This document shows, one piece after another, positions 9,483-18,064 of a stretch of 64,000 bases of DNA; the stretch's first letter is position 1; every line of letters starts with the position of its first letter. Both the position numbers and the translations under genes were made by a program. This stretch comes from UBA1447 sp002329225 (GTDB taxonomy: Bacteria; Bacillota; Clostridia; Oscillospirales; Acutalibacteraceae). The stretch spans positions 112,843-176,842 of the forward strand of contig JBMNVN010000005.1 of NCBI GenBank assembly GCA_050946835.1, written 5' to 3'. Under the pieces are notes generated by a model. It did not search any database. It was not told the origin of the DNA and saw only the letters and a list, made by a program, of their open reading frames with translations.

Positions 9483-10082
9483 TCAGTTGTAGTGGCGGAT
9501 TAATCCTATTACTTTGCCTTGAATTAAAACTTCTTCTTCGTCAAGTATGATGGGGCTGTAATCTTTGTTTTCCGGCTGAAGGCGTATGCGTCCGTTTTCA
9601 CGGAAAAAAGTTTTTACGGTGGCCTCGTTATCCACAAGAGCGACTACTTTGTCCCTGTCGGAGGCTACATCGCTGTGTTCCACTACAACAATATCTCCGT
9701 CTAAAATGCCCGCATCACGCATGCTCTCACCGCGGACGCGCAGGGCAAAGAGGGAAAGTTCCCCTTTATAGTTGCCGGTGTAAGGTACGTAAGATTCAAT
9801 GTTCTGTTCCGCCGTTATGGGTTCGCCGGCGGCAATTTGTCCTACAAGGGGCACGTGGACAATACTTTCACAAACGCCGGAAACCTGAATGGATCGTTTA
9901 AGAAGAGGGTCGCGCTTGATATAGCCCGCTTCTTCAAGCACATCAAGTATTGATTGAACGGAGGATGGAGAGCTTAACCCCACTGCGGCGCCGATCTCTC
10001 TTACGGTGGGGGGAGGGCCGTTTTGAGAGCGTTGAAGCAGATAGTCATAAACCTCTCGTTGTCTTTTGGTTATTTTTTTCAT
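9483..10082 (-). CDS. lexA: SOS repressor LexA
   Basis: LexA is the autocleaving repressor of DNA-damage genes. The 199-residue protein has an N-terminal winged helix-turn-helix (TVREIGAAVGLSSPSSV, ~26-42), the Ala85-Gly86 cleavage site in QIAAGEP, the catalytic Ser120 in RGESM and Lys157 in ATVKTF. Length and order fit the family exactly. ATG 10082 has a GGAGG-type site just upstream. The gene is convergent with the murL operon and has its own promoter containing a LexA-box-like palindrome, so autoregulation is expected. Confidence 0.97.
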   Translation of the reverse strand: MKKITKRQREVYDYLLQRSQNGPPPTVREIGAAVGLSSPSSVQSILDVLEEAGYIKRDPLLKRSIQVSGVCESIVHVPLVGQIAAGEPITAEQNIESYVPYTGNYKGELSLFALRVRGESMRDAGILDGDIVVVEHSDVASDRDKVVALVDNEATVKTFFRENGRIRLQPENKDYSPIILDEEEVLIQGKVIGLIRHYN

Positions 10083-10123
10083 AGCAGTTCCTCCCTTGTA
10101 ATACCGCTTAATCTACCTGAATA

Positions 10124-10162
10124 ATCATAACACAAAAAAATAAAAAAGCAAACATTTGTTTG
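10124..10162 (-). promoter_or_regulatory. lexA promoter with LexA-box-like operator
   Basis: On the minus strand TTGCTT (10146-10151) and TATGAT (10124-10129) are 16 bp apart. Overlapping the -35 is CAAAC-N4-GTTTG (10149-10162). This differs from the Firmicute LexA consensus CGAAC-N4-GTTCG only by the G/C-to-A/T pair in each arm, and the arms are perfectly symmetric. Its position over the -35 fits self-repression. Confidence 0.7.
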
Positions 10163-10220
10163 GCTCGAGGCCGGATTCTTAAGAAAAATTAAGAATTTAT
10201 TAAGGAATTAGCAAAAATCC

Positions 10221-10249
10221 TTGAATAATGCTACTAAAAATGTTTTAAT
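10221..10249 (+). promoter_or_regulatory. Probable promoter of the hydrolase-YhhN-hydrolase operon
   Basis: TTGAAT (10221-10226), a 17-bp spacer and TTTAAT (10244-10249), about 80 bp upstream of the TTG start of the first hydrolase. The region is very A+T-rich, so chance matches are possible. Confidence 0.4.
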
Positions 10250-10331
10250 ATTTCTAATAAAATTATTATTATGTGCAAACAGACAATTTGAAAATTAATT
10301 TTTGAAGATTTTTAATTAAGGGGGAGTTGAG

Positions 10332-11969
10332 TTGGAAACATCCGGAAAAGCAAAAATCAGCGGAGAGAAGACTTTTATTGAGCGGGCTGATTATCCTGAA
10401 CAGGTAGGGGTATCCTCTGCCGCAATAGCCGCTTTTATTGAAGATCTCAACAAAAACACGGTCGAGGTTCACAGTCTGATGATTCTGCGCCGGGGAAAGG
10501 TAGCCTTTGAGCGTTGGGCAAAGCCCCTGGGACCCGACATACCGCATGTGATGTTTTCGGTCAGCAAAAGTGTTACGGCGGCGGCTCTCGGCTTTGCCAT
10601 AGATGAGGGCTTAATTTCTCTCGATACAAGAGTTATCGATATTTTTCCTGAATATGCACCTCCCGTACCGGATGAAAACCTTGAAAAACTGAATATTTTT
10701 CACTTGGTAACTATGACAGCCGGTAAGGATGTTCCCTCCTTGTCCGATAAAGCGAGAGGCACCTGGATAAAGGACTTTTTTGAAGCCAAGTGGGCCTTTG
10801 AACCGGGAACTTTTTGGCGCTATATCAGTGAAAACACATATATGATAAGTGCGGCAATAACAAGAGTAACGGGAATGTCAATGAGCGAATATCTGACTCC
10901 CAGACTTTATGAGCCTTTAGGTTTCGGCCGTGTTCCTTTTTGGGAAACGGACGGCAAGGGTGTGGATGCCGGCGGATGGGGCCTGTATCTTACAACTGAA
11001 GAATTGGCCAAGTTTACCCTTTGTTGGCAACAGGGAGGCATGTACGACGGCCGTCAGGTTATCCCTGCAGATTGGGCTAAGCAGGCTGTAAAAAAACAGG
11101 TTGAAAATCTGCAGTATTATGATGTGCCGGACAGTTCCTGCGGTTACGGTTACGGCTTTTGGATGAACCCCGTAAAGAACTCTTACCGTTCAGACGGTTT
11201 GTTCTCTCAGTTCGGGGTAGTTTTTGAGGACGAAGAGGCCTGCCTTATAATGACATCCAACGAAATTTTTGAAGATAAAGCGAGAGCTTGCATTTGGAGG
11301 AATTTCCCCGGAGTTTTTGTTGAGCCCCAGCCTTTAAACTCGGTAAAGAAAGTGCCTGACAGACTCCTTGAACTGAAGCCTTTGCCTGAAGCGCCCCAAC
11401 ATCCCCGTAGCAGCGATAAAGAATCTTTAATAGAGGGCAGAGTCATAAGTGTTAAAGGGCCACACCTGACAGAAAGGGCCGGTCTGCCTTTGAGCATGCT
11501 TATGCTGCCGGCAGTTAAATTAAACTATGAGCGGTTGGGATTCATAAAAGAGGTGCGATTTAATTTCTTTGAAGATTATTGTGAAATGACTTGGCGAGAG
11601 GGCCGATACAAGAATACGATTCAATGCGGATTTGACGGAGAACCCAGGTTCAGTAATATAAGGATTTCTCAGCTTTTGTTTACCGCAAGCAGTACTGCCG
11701 TTTGGGAAGATGAAAAGACCCTTACTGTATGGATGCACCCGCTGGAGAATGTGGGGCAAAGACGTATGCGCTTTGTTTTCGAGCAGGACAGTGTGGCAAT
11801 ATTCCCGGGAGGGGTCCCCAACAGTAAGGATGCGGCGGTCTTTTTCAAAACCTTTGCCGGGTATTTTATTAAGCCCTCCGCTGCCGTAAAGGCGATTGAT
11901 CTGGGCCTTACCGTGGGACACAAAATTTTTGAGCCGCCCCTTATGGGCATTATGGAAAAACGCCAATAA
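10332..11969 (+). CDS. Serine beta-lactamase-fold hydrolase with extra C-terminal domain (copy 1)
   Basis: Residues ~20-340 are a class C beta-lactamase/CubicO-type domain (PF00144 family). The nucleophile motif SVSK is at residues 76-79, a YxxN-like YISEN lies downstream, and GGWGLYLTTEELAKF is typical of the active-site region. Family members are esterases, peptidases or transpeptidase relatives. Residues ~370-545 form an additional domain I do not recognise, giving 545 aa against the usual 350-450. No signal peptide is seen, so the protein is probably cytoplasmic. TTG 10332 is chosen because GGGGAG lies 6-7 bases upstream. It heads a three-gene operon whose last gene (12724) is a clear paralogue of the same length and layout. 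Substrate unknown. Confidence 0.85.
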   Translation: METSGKAKISGEKTFIERADYPEQVGVSSAAIAAFIEDLNKNTVEVHSLMILRRGKVAFERWAKPLGPDIPHVMFSVSKSVTAAALGFAIDEGLISLDTRVIDIFPEYAPPVPDENLEKLNIFHLVTMTAGKDVPSLSDKARGTWIKDFFEAKWAFEPGTFWRYISENTYMISAAITRVTGMSMSEYLTPRLYEPLGFGRVPFWETDGKGVDAGGWGLYLTTEELAKFTLCWQQGGMYDGRQVIPADWAKQAVKKQVENLQYYDVPDSSCGYGYGFWMNPVKNSYRSDGLFSQFGVVFEDEEACLIMTSNEIFEDKARACIWRNFPGVFVEPQPLNSVKKVPDRLLELKPLPEAPQHPRSSDKESLIEGRVISVKGPHLTERAGLPLSMLMLPAVKLNYERLGFIKEVRFNFFEDYCEMTWREGRYKNTIQCGFDGEPRFSNIRISQLLFTASSTAVWEDEKTLTVWMHPLENVGQRRMRFVFEQDSVAIFPGGVPNSKDAAVFFKTFAGYFIKPSAAVKAIDLGLTVGHKIFEPPLMGIMEKRQ

Positions 11970-11999
11970 AAATAAATTAAAAAACAGGGGGTTGTATCT

Positions 12000-12701
12000 A
12001 TGACTTATTTAGTCTTAGCGGGGATATGTCTCGGTCTTGAGTTAATTTTTGTGCCGCTTTTTATTAAGGCCGGGTGGCCTGAAAAGAACAAAAAATCATT
12101 GGTTCTTAAAATGATTTGCTCAACCCTGTTTATTGCTTTTGCCCTTTTAGCTGTCGGATATAAGGGGGAGTTTTCAAAGTATTCTCTCCTGATTATCGTC
12201 GGGTTGTTCTTTGGTTTTTTAGGAGATTTTTTTCTTCATGTCAACCCGAAACCGATATTTTTTGCTGCCGGTCTTTATTCATTTTTATGCGGACATATCT
12301 TCTACACTATCGCTTTTTCCCTTGAGCTTGAACCGGGCAGGATGTTTAGTACAGCTCAAATTACAGCCTTCATCTTAATAGTTGCTTGTATTGTTCTTGT
12401 GGCTGTAGTCAAAAAGATAAATCCGGGAAAGGCAACCGTACATGTTTCCCTTTATATGGGAGTAATCGTTTTAATGCTCATTAAAAGATGTGCTCTCGGT
12501 TTTCGTCTTTTGCAAAGCGGAAAGGCTGTCCCCGGTGTAATTATTGTATTGGGCGGAGCACTTTTTGTTGTTTCCGATGCGATTTTGGGTATAATATTAT
12601 TTATGAAGGACAAGAACAGCCTGCCGCTCAAAGCTGTAAACTTGATTTCTTATTATGCTGCGCAACTGCTTATAGGCGGCTCAATATTCTTTTTAGGCTG
12701 A
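12000..12701 (+). CDS. YhhN/TMEM86-family membrane protein (lysoplasmalogenase-like)
   Basis: This 233-residue polytopic protein has about eight hydrophobic segments and the YhhN-family hallmarks: KMICSTLFIAFAL in the first third, then FFGFLGDFFL and GLYSFLCGHIFY, and GALFVVSDAILGI near the end. Animal TMEM86 proteins of this family hydrolyse the vinyl-ether bond of lysoplasmalogens. Plasmalogens occur in anaerobic clostridia, so a lipid-remodelling role is plausible but not shown. ATG 12000 has GGGGG nearby. It lies between two paralogous hydrolases with gaps of 30 and 22 bp, so all three are surely co-transcribed. Confidence 0.8.
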   Translation: MTYLVLAGICLGLELIFVPLFIKAGWPEKNKKSLVLKMICSTLFIAFALLAVGYKGEFSKYSLLIIVGLFFGFLGDFFLHVNPKPIFFAAGLYSFLCGHIFYTIAFSLELEPGRMFSTAQITAFILIVACIVLVAVVKKINPGKATVHVSLYMGVIVLMLIKRCALGFRLLQSGKAVPGVIIVLGGALFVVSDAILGIILFMKDKNSLPLKAVNLISYYAAQLLIGGSIFFLG

Positions 12702-12723
12702 TATTCGGGAGGGTAAAATCAGA

Positions 12724-14349
12724 ATGGAAGATGTAAAAGATAAGAATAAAATGTCCCCGCAGACATTCCTAAAAAGAGCGAAGAACCCGGAGGCCGCAGG
12801 TGTTTCTTCCCGTGCTGTTGCTGACTTGGTGGAAGATTTTAAAGCCAGCGGGCTGGATATTCACAGTTTAATGATTCTGCGCCGGGGCGAGGTGGCCTAT
12901 GAGTCTTTTGCCGCTCCTTATTCGCCGGAAACTCCTCATACGATGTATTCGGTGAGTAAGAGCTTTACCTCCACCGCCATAGGCTTTGCAATAGAGGAAG
13001 GCCTGTTGACCCTTGACACGCCGATATTGGAGATTTTTCCTGAACACAGACCCTCTGCACCGGATGAGTATCTTGAAACTATGACAATCCGCCATCTTCT
13101 GAATATGACGGCGGGTAAAAGTGTCAGTTTTTTGGTGGACAGAACCGGAGATACTTGGGTGCAGGATTTTTTCCAGGCAAAGTGGAAAAGTGCACCGGGA
13201 GAAGTCTTTAACTATGTCAACGAAAACATTTACATGCTCTGTGCCGTGCTTCACAGGGTGACCGGTATGACGGTGAGTGAATACCTTACTCCCCGTTTGT
13301 ATGACCCCTTGGGCTATGGCAGGGTACCCTATTGGGAAACGGATCCCGGCGGAATTGAATCAGGCGGTTGGGGGCTTTTTGCCACAACGGAAGAGTTGGC
13401 CAAAATGGCTCTTTGTTATCAACAAGGAGGAAAGTTTAACGGCAAACAGGTAGTTCCCGAAAATTGGGTGAGGGAAGCAACAAAAAAACAGGTGGAAACT
13501 TCCGACATCAGGGAAACCCTGGACGGCGAAGCCGGCTACGGCTATTGTTTTTGGCGCAATCATATTGAGAACAGTTTTCGCCTTGACGGAATGTTTTCGC
13601 AGTTCGGCATAGTTTTGGAGGATTATGATGCCGTCATTGTCACAACGGGGGGAGAAATACTCAGCCAGAATACCCGGGACTGCATATGGAGACATTTCCC
13701 CGCAGGATTTACCGATGAGGTTGAAGAAGATATTCCCGAATCTTTGCCCTCCCTGCGTGCTTTTGATGAATTGCCGGCGTTGCCGCGAAGCCCTTATGAG
13801 AAGATCATCACCGGCAGAGTTATGAAGACCCAACGTAACAGACTGTTTGAAATTATGACTATGCCCTTGAGTATACTGCCTGTAGCTGTTTTATATATGT
13901 CCGCCGACAAAGCGGGAGGAGTGGATCAAATCTCCTTCTCTTTTGATGTGGATGAATGCTTCATCACTTGGAGTGAGGGTGATGAAACAAACACTGTAGC
14001 CTGCGGCATGGACGGAATACCGCGCAGAACTCCCATGCGCCTTGCGGGGATTGATTGGACAGCCTCCTGTACCGCTGCTTGGACTGAAGAAAAAACGCTT
14101 TCTTTCTGGTTACGCCCCTTGGAAGCTGCTTGTCAACGCCGGGTAGATTTTGTGTTTGACGGTTTTGATGCGGAAGTGTATTTTACCACCAGCCCGCCCA
14201 ACCGAAAGGTACTCCATGCTATAGCGGAAAATGTGGACGAACTTATTGTAAATCCCGCTGCCTCAAAAGCTGCTAAGGGTGTAATTGAAAATGCATACAG
14301 ACTGATAGAGCCGACTTTAAAAGGACGTTTGCAAAGAAGAGAAGAATAA
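12724..14349 (+). CDS. Serine beta-lactamase-fold hydrolase with extra C-terminal domain (copy 2)
   Basis: A 541-residue paralogue of the protein at 10332, with the same order of motifs: SLMILRRGEVAYES, nucleophile motif SVSK in TMYSVSKSF, YVNENIYM, SEYLTPRLY and GGWGLFATTEELAKM. It also has the same unrecognised C-terminal domain ending in a LIEPTLKGRLQRR-like segment. The two share long near-identical stretches (for example MTVSEYLTPRLY against MSMSEYLTPRLY) but are clearly diverged, so the duplication is not recent. ATG 12724 has GGGAGG upstream. A strong terminator follows 16 bp after the stop. No signal peptide is visible. Substrate unknown. Confidence 0.85.
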   Translation: MEDVKDKNKMSPQTFLKRAKNPEAAGVSSRAVADLVEDFKASGLDIHSLMILRRGEVAYESFAAPYSPETPHTMYSVSKSFTSTAIGFAIEEGLLTLDTPILEIFPEHRPSAPDEYLETMTIRHLLNMTAGKSVSFLVDRTGDTWVQDFFQAKWKSAPGEVFNYVNENIYMLCAVLHRVTGMTVSEYLTPRLYDPLGYGRVPYWETDPGGIESGGWGLFATTEELAKMALCYQQGGKFNGKQVVPENWVREATKKQVETSDIRETLDGEAGYGYCFWRNHIENSFRLDGMFSQFGIVLEDYDAVIVTTGGEILSQNTRDCIWRHFPAGFTDEVEEDIPESLPSLRAFDELPALPRSPYEKIITGRVMKTQRNRLFEIMTMPLSILPVAVLYMSADKAGGVDQISFSFDVDECFITWSEGDETNTVACGMDGIPRRTPMRLAGIDWTASCTAAWTEEKTLSFWLRPLEAACQRRVDFVFDGFDAEVYFTTSPPNRKVLHAIAENVDELIVNPAASKAAKGVIENAYRLIEPTLKGRLQRREE

Positions 14350-14365
14350 CAGTTGATTAAATTTA

Positions 14366-14412
14366 AACAGAGGAAGCGGGAGCTGAACTGAACGGCTCCC
14401 GCTTCCTCTGTT
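14366..14412. terminator. Strong bidirectional terminator
   Basis: An 18-bp perfect stem (14366-14383 with 14395-14412) and an 11-base loop, starting AACAGAGGAAGCGG. It is followed by TATATTGTTTTGTT on the right and preceded by an A-rich tract on the left. It ends the hydrolase operon from the left and the heptose operon from the right. Confidence 0.88.
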
Positions 14413-14457
14413 ATATTGTTTTGTTGAAAAAATATCCGGATGGAAAGAATGTTTAAA

Positions 14458-14817
14458 TCAGATCTCGGCGATGATATCCTTTTCTCCATTTGGAAGCTCA
14501 ACGCCTTTATCATACATCCCTACCAGGATTGTATCGCTTTGAAAAAGAAAATCATGATAAACCATAGGGTGAATAGCAAACATATCGCCGGCGGAAAAAT
14601 GAAAGCTCTTTTCAACACCTTCTTTGCGAACGGTCACCACAAGAGAACCTTCAACCACATAAAACGCTTCTTTGTTCAACCGATGGCAATGCCCGCCCCG
14701 GAATGCGCCGGCCTTGGAATGGACAACATTAACCTGTGCATAACCCTCCCTGACCAGTTGAACGAGCGTACCCCGCTCATCGGTAAACTTAAAGTCAGGG
14801 GTCAAAAAGTCAACCAT
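14458..14817 (-). CDS. Cupin-fold sugar isomerase/epimerase-like protein
   Basis: A small single-domain cupin of 119 residues. FRGGHCHRLNKEAFYVVEGS supplies the first cupin metal/substrate motif, and FSAGDMFAIHPMVYHDF the second. This resembles the FdtA/WxcM ketoisomerase-like and RmlC-like proteins found in nucleotide-sugar operons. ATG 14817 is preferred over the TTG at 14838 because AAGGAAG sits six bases upstream. It is the last gene of the heptose-type operon. It could isomerise or epimerise a 4-keto sugar made by the neighbouring dehydrogenases, but the exact reaction is not readable. Confidence 0.75.
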   Translation of the reverse strand: MVDFLTPDFKFTDERGTLVQLVREGYAQVNVVHSKAGAFRGGHCHRLNKEAFYVVEGSLVVTVRKEGVEKSFHFSAGDMFAIHPMVYHDFLFQSDTILVGMYDKGVELPNGEKDIIAEI

Positions 14818-14834
14818 ATCTGTCTTCCTTTGTA

Positions 14835-15770
14835 TCAAAAATTGGAACAGCCTTTGTTTTTATAAATAATATAGGCTTTTTTTAATTCTTCAATGCCGTC
14901 ATCAAGAGTATATAGAGGTCTCCAGCCGGCAGCCTCCAGACGGGCGTTGGAAACAATGTAATCCCTTTTATCCGGGTCAGTGCCTACGGGAGCCTCAAGA
15001 TATATAAAAGAGGGGATATGTTCTTTGATTTTCTCACAAAGCTCCAGTTTGGAAAGATTTGCGGAAGAAAGGCCGCAGTTATAGGCTAAGCCTTTCATTT
15101 TTTCAAAATTGTCAATAGCGAATATAAAAGCGTTTGCGGCATCACGTACATGGAGGTAATTTCTTTTGAAATTTCCTTCAAAAATTACCGCAGTTCTATC
15201 ATAAACCGCACGGTAAACAAAATCGTTGACTAAGAGGTCGGTACGCATACGGGGAGAGGCCCCGAAAAGTGTTGCGAAGCGAAAGGTTAGGGAGTTGCCG
15301 GACTTAAGCACCGCCTGTTCAGCCATAACTTTAGTGGAACCGTAGAGGGAAACCGGTTGCATAGGAGTATCCTCAGTACACATTTCACCGCCCTTCGTGC
15401 TTCCGTAGCCGCTGTTTGTGCAGGGGAAAATAACCCGCTGTTCCGGGGAGCGCAGTTTTAACAGTGTTTCTATAGCGTCAAAGTTTGTTGTTCTGGCTGC
15501 AACCTTATCCGAGTCGCAAAGCGGAAAGCCCACCAATGCCGCAAGAGGGATAATGTAGTCCTTGCCCGGCAGAACCGCTGACAGAACTTCTTCATCCCGA
15601 GCATCGCCACGGACGATGTTAAAGTTTGAATTAGCACAGCAATCCATAAGGGTCAGCTGATTAAAATAAAAATTGTCCAGCACCGTCACACTATGCCCTC
15701 TTTCCAACAGGGCGGGGACCAGAACGCTGCCTATATAGCCGGCACCGCCGGTTACTAAAATGTTACTCAT
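14835..15770 (-). CDS. NAD-dependent sugar-nucleotide epimerase/dehydratase
   Basis: A short-chain dehydrogenase of the extended type, 311 residues from ATG 15770. The dinucleotide-binding GGAGYIG is at residues ~8-14, TNSGYGS is in the catalytic Ser region and the active-site YGSTK is mid-protein; FKRNYLHVRDAANAF is typical of nucleotide-sugar epimerases. The start overlaps the stop of the kinase gene by eight bases (ATGAGTAA), so an upstream in-frame start at 15830 is rejected. It would act on the GDP- or NDP-activated sugar made by the operon, perhaps as a C4 epimerase or a 4,6-dehydratase/reductase. Specificity cannot be read from sequence. Confidence 0.85.
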   Translation of the reverse strand: MSNILVTGGAGYIGSVLVPALLERGHSVTVLDNFYFNQLTLMDCCANSNFNIVRGDARDEEVLSAVLPGKDYIIPLAALVGFPLCDSDKVAARTTNFDAIETLLKLRSPEQRVIFPCTNSGYGSTKGGEMCTEDTPMQPVSLYGSTKVMAEQAVLKSGNSLTFRFATLFGASPRMRTDLLVNDFVYRAVYDRTAVIFEGNFKRNYLHVRDAANAFIFAIDNFEKMKGLAYNCGLSSANLSKLELCEKIKEHIPSFIYLEAPVGTDPDKRDYIVSNARLEAAGWRPLYTLDDGIEELKKAYIIYKNKGCSNF

Positions 15771-16761
15771 CTGAAGATTCCTCCACATAGAACATTTTTG
15801 TGCCTTCGGTCTCAAACTTAAACGGAACATATAGCAAATCCGAAAGAGCCTGTTTTACCTGTTTTCGGTTTTCTTTTTCCACATAAAACAACATAAAACC
15901 GCCGCCGCCCGCCCCTAAGAGTTTGCCGCCTACTGCCCCGGCTTCCAAGGCACGGTCGTAAATGTTTTCTACCAAGGATGTACTGATTTTTTTAGAAAGG
16001 GTGCGCTTAAACATCCAGGACTCATGCAGGAGTTCTCCGAAACGGTAAAGGGGCTCACTGCCGGTGAGAACCTTCTCACCTTCGTCTACAAGTGCTTTCA
16101 TTGCATGTAGTTGTTCCAATCGATCAGGAATATTTTTTTGCTGATCCTCGGCAATTTCGGTGGAAAGGTGAGTTGTGCCCGTGAAAAAGAGCATCAGATT
16201 ATTTTGAAGTTCTTCGTTTCGCACGACGGTGATATCGATGGGAATTATTTCATATCCGCTGGCAGAAAAATTTATGCGGTTAAATCCGCCGAAGGCTACC
16301 GCAAGCTGATCCTGCATACCGCCCATTTCTTTACAAAGCTCCTGCTCCAAATGAATGGCTTCCAAGGCTAACTCCATCTTGCCCGGGCTTTCGCCCTTGA
16401 AATTGTGCAGAGCATTGAGCAACCCGACAGAAAAGGAAGAACTTGCGCCCAAGCCCGCCCGGGCAGGCAAGTCGGCATGGTAGGAGATATAAACATTATC
16501 GACACTCATCCATTTGAGAGCTTCTCTTACTGCCGGATGCTCTAATTCTTCGGGAGAATCAAAAAGCTCAATTTTTGAATAGACGAGCTGATTCTTATAA
16601 GAGAAAAAAGCGGGGAGATGCTTTAATGTGATATAAGAGTATTTATCGATAGTAGTGGATATAACACTGCCGCCGTATTTGGAAAAATATGATTTATAAT
16701 CGGTTCCGCCGCCTAAAAATGAGATTCTGAAAGGTGTGCGGGAAATAAGCATGTTTTTCAT
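15763..16761 (-). CDS. hddA: GHMP kinase, D-glycero-alpha-D-manno-heptose-7-phosphate kinase type
   Basis: The protein has the sugar-recognition start SFLGGGTDY, the GHMP ATP-binding motif LPARAGLGASSSF and the C-terminal KLLGAGGGGFML motif. This set matches HddA-type kinases that phosphorylate C1 of heptose-7-phosphate to give the 1,7-bisphosphate. It is 332 aa from ATG 16761, which has GGAGG seven bases upstream; a TTG at 16776 is an alternative. The next gene upstream encodes a guanylyltransferase fused to a heptose bisphosphatase, so kinase, phosphatase and nucleotidyltransferase activities are all present. The isomerase GmhA was not seen in the window. A fucose-type GHMP kinase is the main alternative. 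Confidence 0.82.
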   Translation of the reverse strand: MKNMLISRTPFRISFLGGGTDYKSYFSKYGGSVISTTIDKYSYITLKHLPAFFSYKNQLVYSKIELFDSPEELEHPAVREALKWMSVDNVYISYHADLPARAGLGASSSFSVGLLNALHNFKGESPGKMELALEAIHLEQELCKEMGGMQDQLAVAFGGFNRINFSASGYEIIPIDITVVRNEELQNNLMLFFTGTTHLSTEIAEDQQKNIPDRLEQLHAMKALVDEGEKVLTGSEPLYRFGELLHESWMFKRTLSKKISTSLVENIYDRALEAGAVGGKLLGAGGGGFMLFYVEKENRKQVKQALSDLLYVPFKFETEGTKMFYVEESSDE

Positions 16762-16765
16762 GTTT

Positions 16766-18043
16766 CTATCCTCCAAACAAATCAGCTGTAAAGTCTAAAA
16801 GAGAGTCATAAACCGATAAAACCTCCGGGGAAACATCGGAGTCCGGTCTGCGTACCAATGCGCTCTTGCAACCTGCCGCTTTGCCCGCTTTGATATCCCT
16901 GATGCTGTCTCCCACCATGTAGGATTGTGACAAATCAATATTAAAATCTTCGGCAGCTTTTAATATCATTCCCGGATTGGGTTTGCGGCAATCACAAGGG
17001 ATTTTGTATTCCGGTCTTTCCCCGGGAAAGCCGCCGTCGGGATGGTGAGGACAGTAGTAAATGGCATCCAAGTATGCGCCCTGTTCGCCTAACAGGCATT
17101 CCAAGCGGTCATGAATTAGCTCGAGTTCTTCAAGACTGCAGTCTCCCCTGGCAATTACAGGCTGATTTGTGACCAGAACGGCAAGATAACCGCTGTCATT
17201 GATTTTTGCTACCGCTTGAGCGCTGCCTTCAATCAGGGAAAGGTCCTCGGCTCGGGTGACAAATCCTTTGTATTCGTTGACGGTGCCGTCTCTGTCTAAA
17301 AAAACAGCCTTTTGTTTAACGTGAAGATTGCGTGCCGAAACCTTGCCGGAAAGCCAGTCCCGGTTAACCTGCTCAAAACGATCGGGGGTACCCATATCTT
17401 TAACGTACTCGGTAGAATTGTAGGCGTAAACCCGCCCCGTGTCAATAAGCGAGGCTATAAGCTCCTTGTCCAGATTAATCTTTTTCACTTGCTTAAGGTC
17501 TTTGATTGCATCAGGAGATAAAAGATGAACACCCGCATTTACTCTGTTTTTATATGCGTAGTGTTCTTCTTCCCTACCCAGCCAACCCGTGACCCTGTCG
17601 TAGCGGTCTGTAACGACCAACTCGCTGTCATAGGGGTGATTGTTGGGATGGACAAAAAGAGTTACCAAGGCGTTATTTTTCCGATGGAAGTCGGCGAACC
17701 TTTGAAAGTCCAAATCAAAGACTAAGTCGCCGTTTATCAAAAAAAAGTCATCACTCAGTTCATCTTTCAGTGCGGCAAGTGCTCCCGCAGTACCGAGAGG
17801 AAATTCTTCACGGTAATAAGTCAAATTGACTCCGAAAGCGCTCCCGTCGCCCAATTCTTTTTGAACCTTTTCCCCCAAATGCCCGATTGTGACAATAATG
17901 TCGCAAAAACCCTGTTGTGCCAAACACTCGATTTGGCGTACCAATACCGGCTTACCCGCGACATCCAACAGCCCCTTGGGCAATCCGCCGGCAACATCGG
18001 CTATTCGGGTGCCTTTGCCCCCCGCCATGATAATAGTCTTCAA
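16766..18043 (-). CDS. Fused sugar-1-P guanylyltransferase (HddC-like) and heptose-1,7-bisphosphate phosphatase (GmhB-like)
   Basis: Residues 1-~235 are a nucleotidyltransferase (AGGKGTR near the start, LPKGLLDVAGKP, INGDLVF, NAGVHLL). Residues ~245-425 are a HAD-IIIA phosphatase with the nucleophile motif DRDGT (Asp250, Asp252), VTNQP, CRKPNPGM and GDSIRDI, plus a zinc-type CPHH...CDC cluster typical of GmhB. These are steps three and two of GDP-D-glycero-alpha-D-manno-heptose synthesis, joined in one polypeptide. The TTG start at 18043 follows AAGGGG, and the gene ends four bases before the kinase start. Separate genes are the classical arrangement, so the fusion is worth noting. Other HddC-type substrates cannot be excluded. 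Confidence 0.86.
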   Translation of the reverse strand: MKTIIMAGGKGTRIADVAGGLPKGLLDVAGKPVLVRQIECLAQQGFCDIIVTIGHLGEKVQKELGDGSAFGVNLTYYREEFPLGTAGALAALKDELSDDFFLINGDLVFDLDFQRFADFHRKNNALVTLFVHPNNHPYDSELVVTDRYDRVTGWLGREEEHYAYKNRVNAGVHLLSPDAIKDLKQVKKINLDKELIASLIDTGRVYAYNSTEYVKDMGTPDRFEQVNRDWLSGKVSARNLHVKQKAVFLDRDGTVNEYKGFVTRAEDLSLIEGSAQAVAKINDSGYLAVLVTNQPVIARGDCSLEELELIHDRLECLLGEQGAYLDAIYYCPHHPDGGFPGERPEYKIPCDCRKPNPGMILKAAEDFNIDLSQSYMVGDSIRDIKAGKAAGCKSALVRRPDSDVSPEVLSVYDSLLDFTADLFGG

Positions 18044-18064
18044 ATCAGTTCCCCTTAAAAAGGT

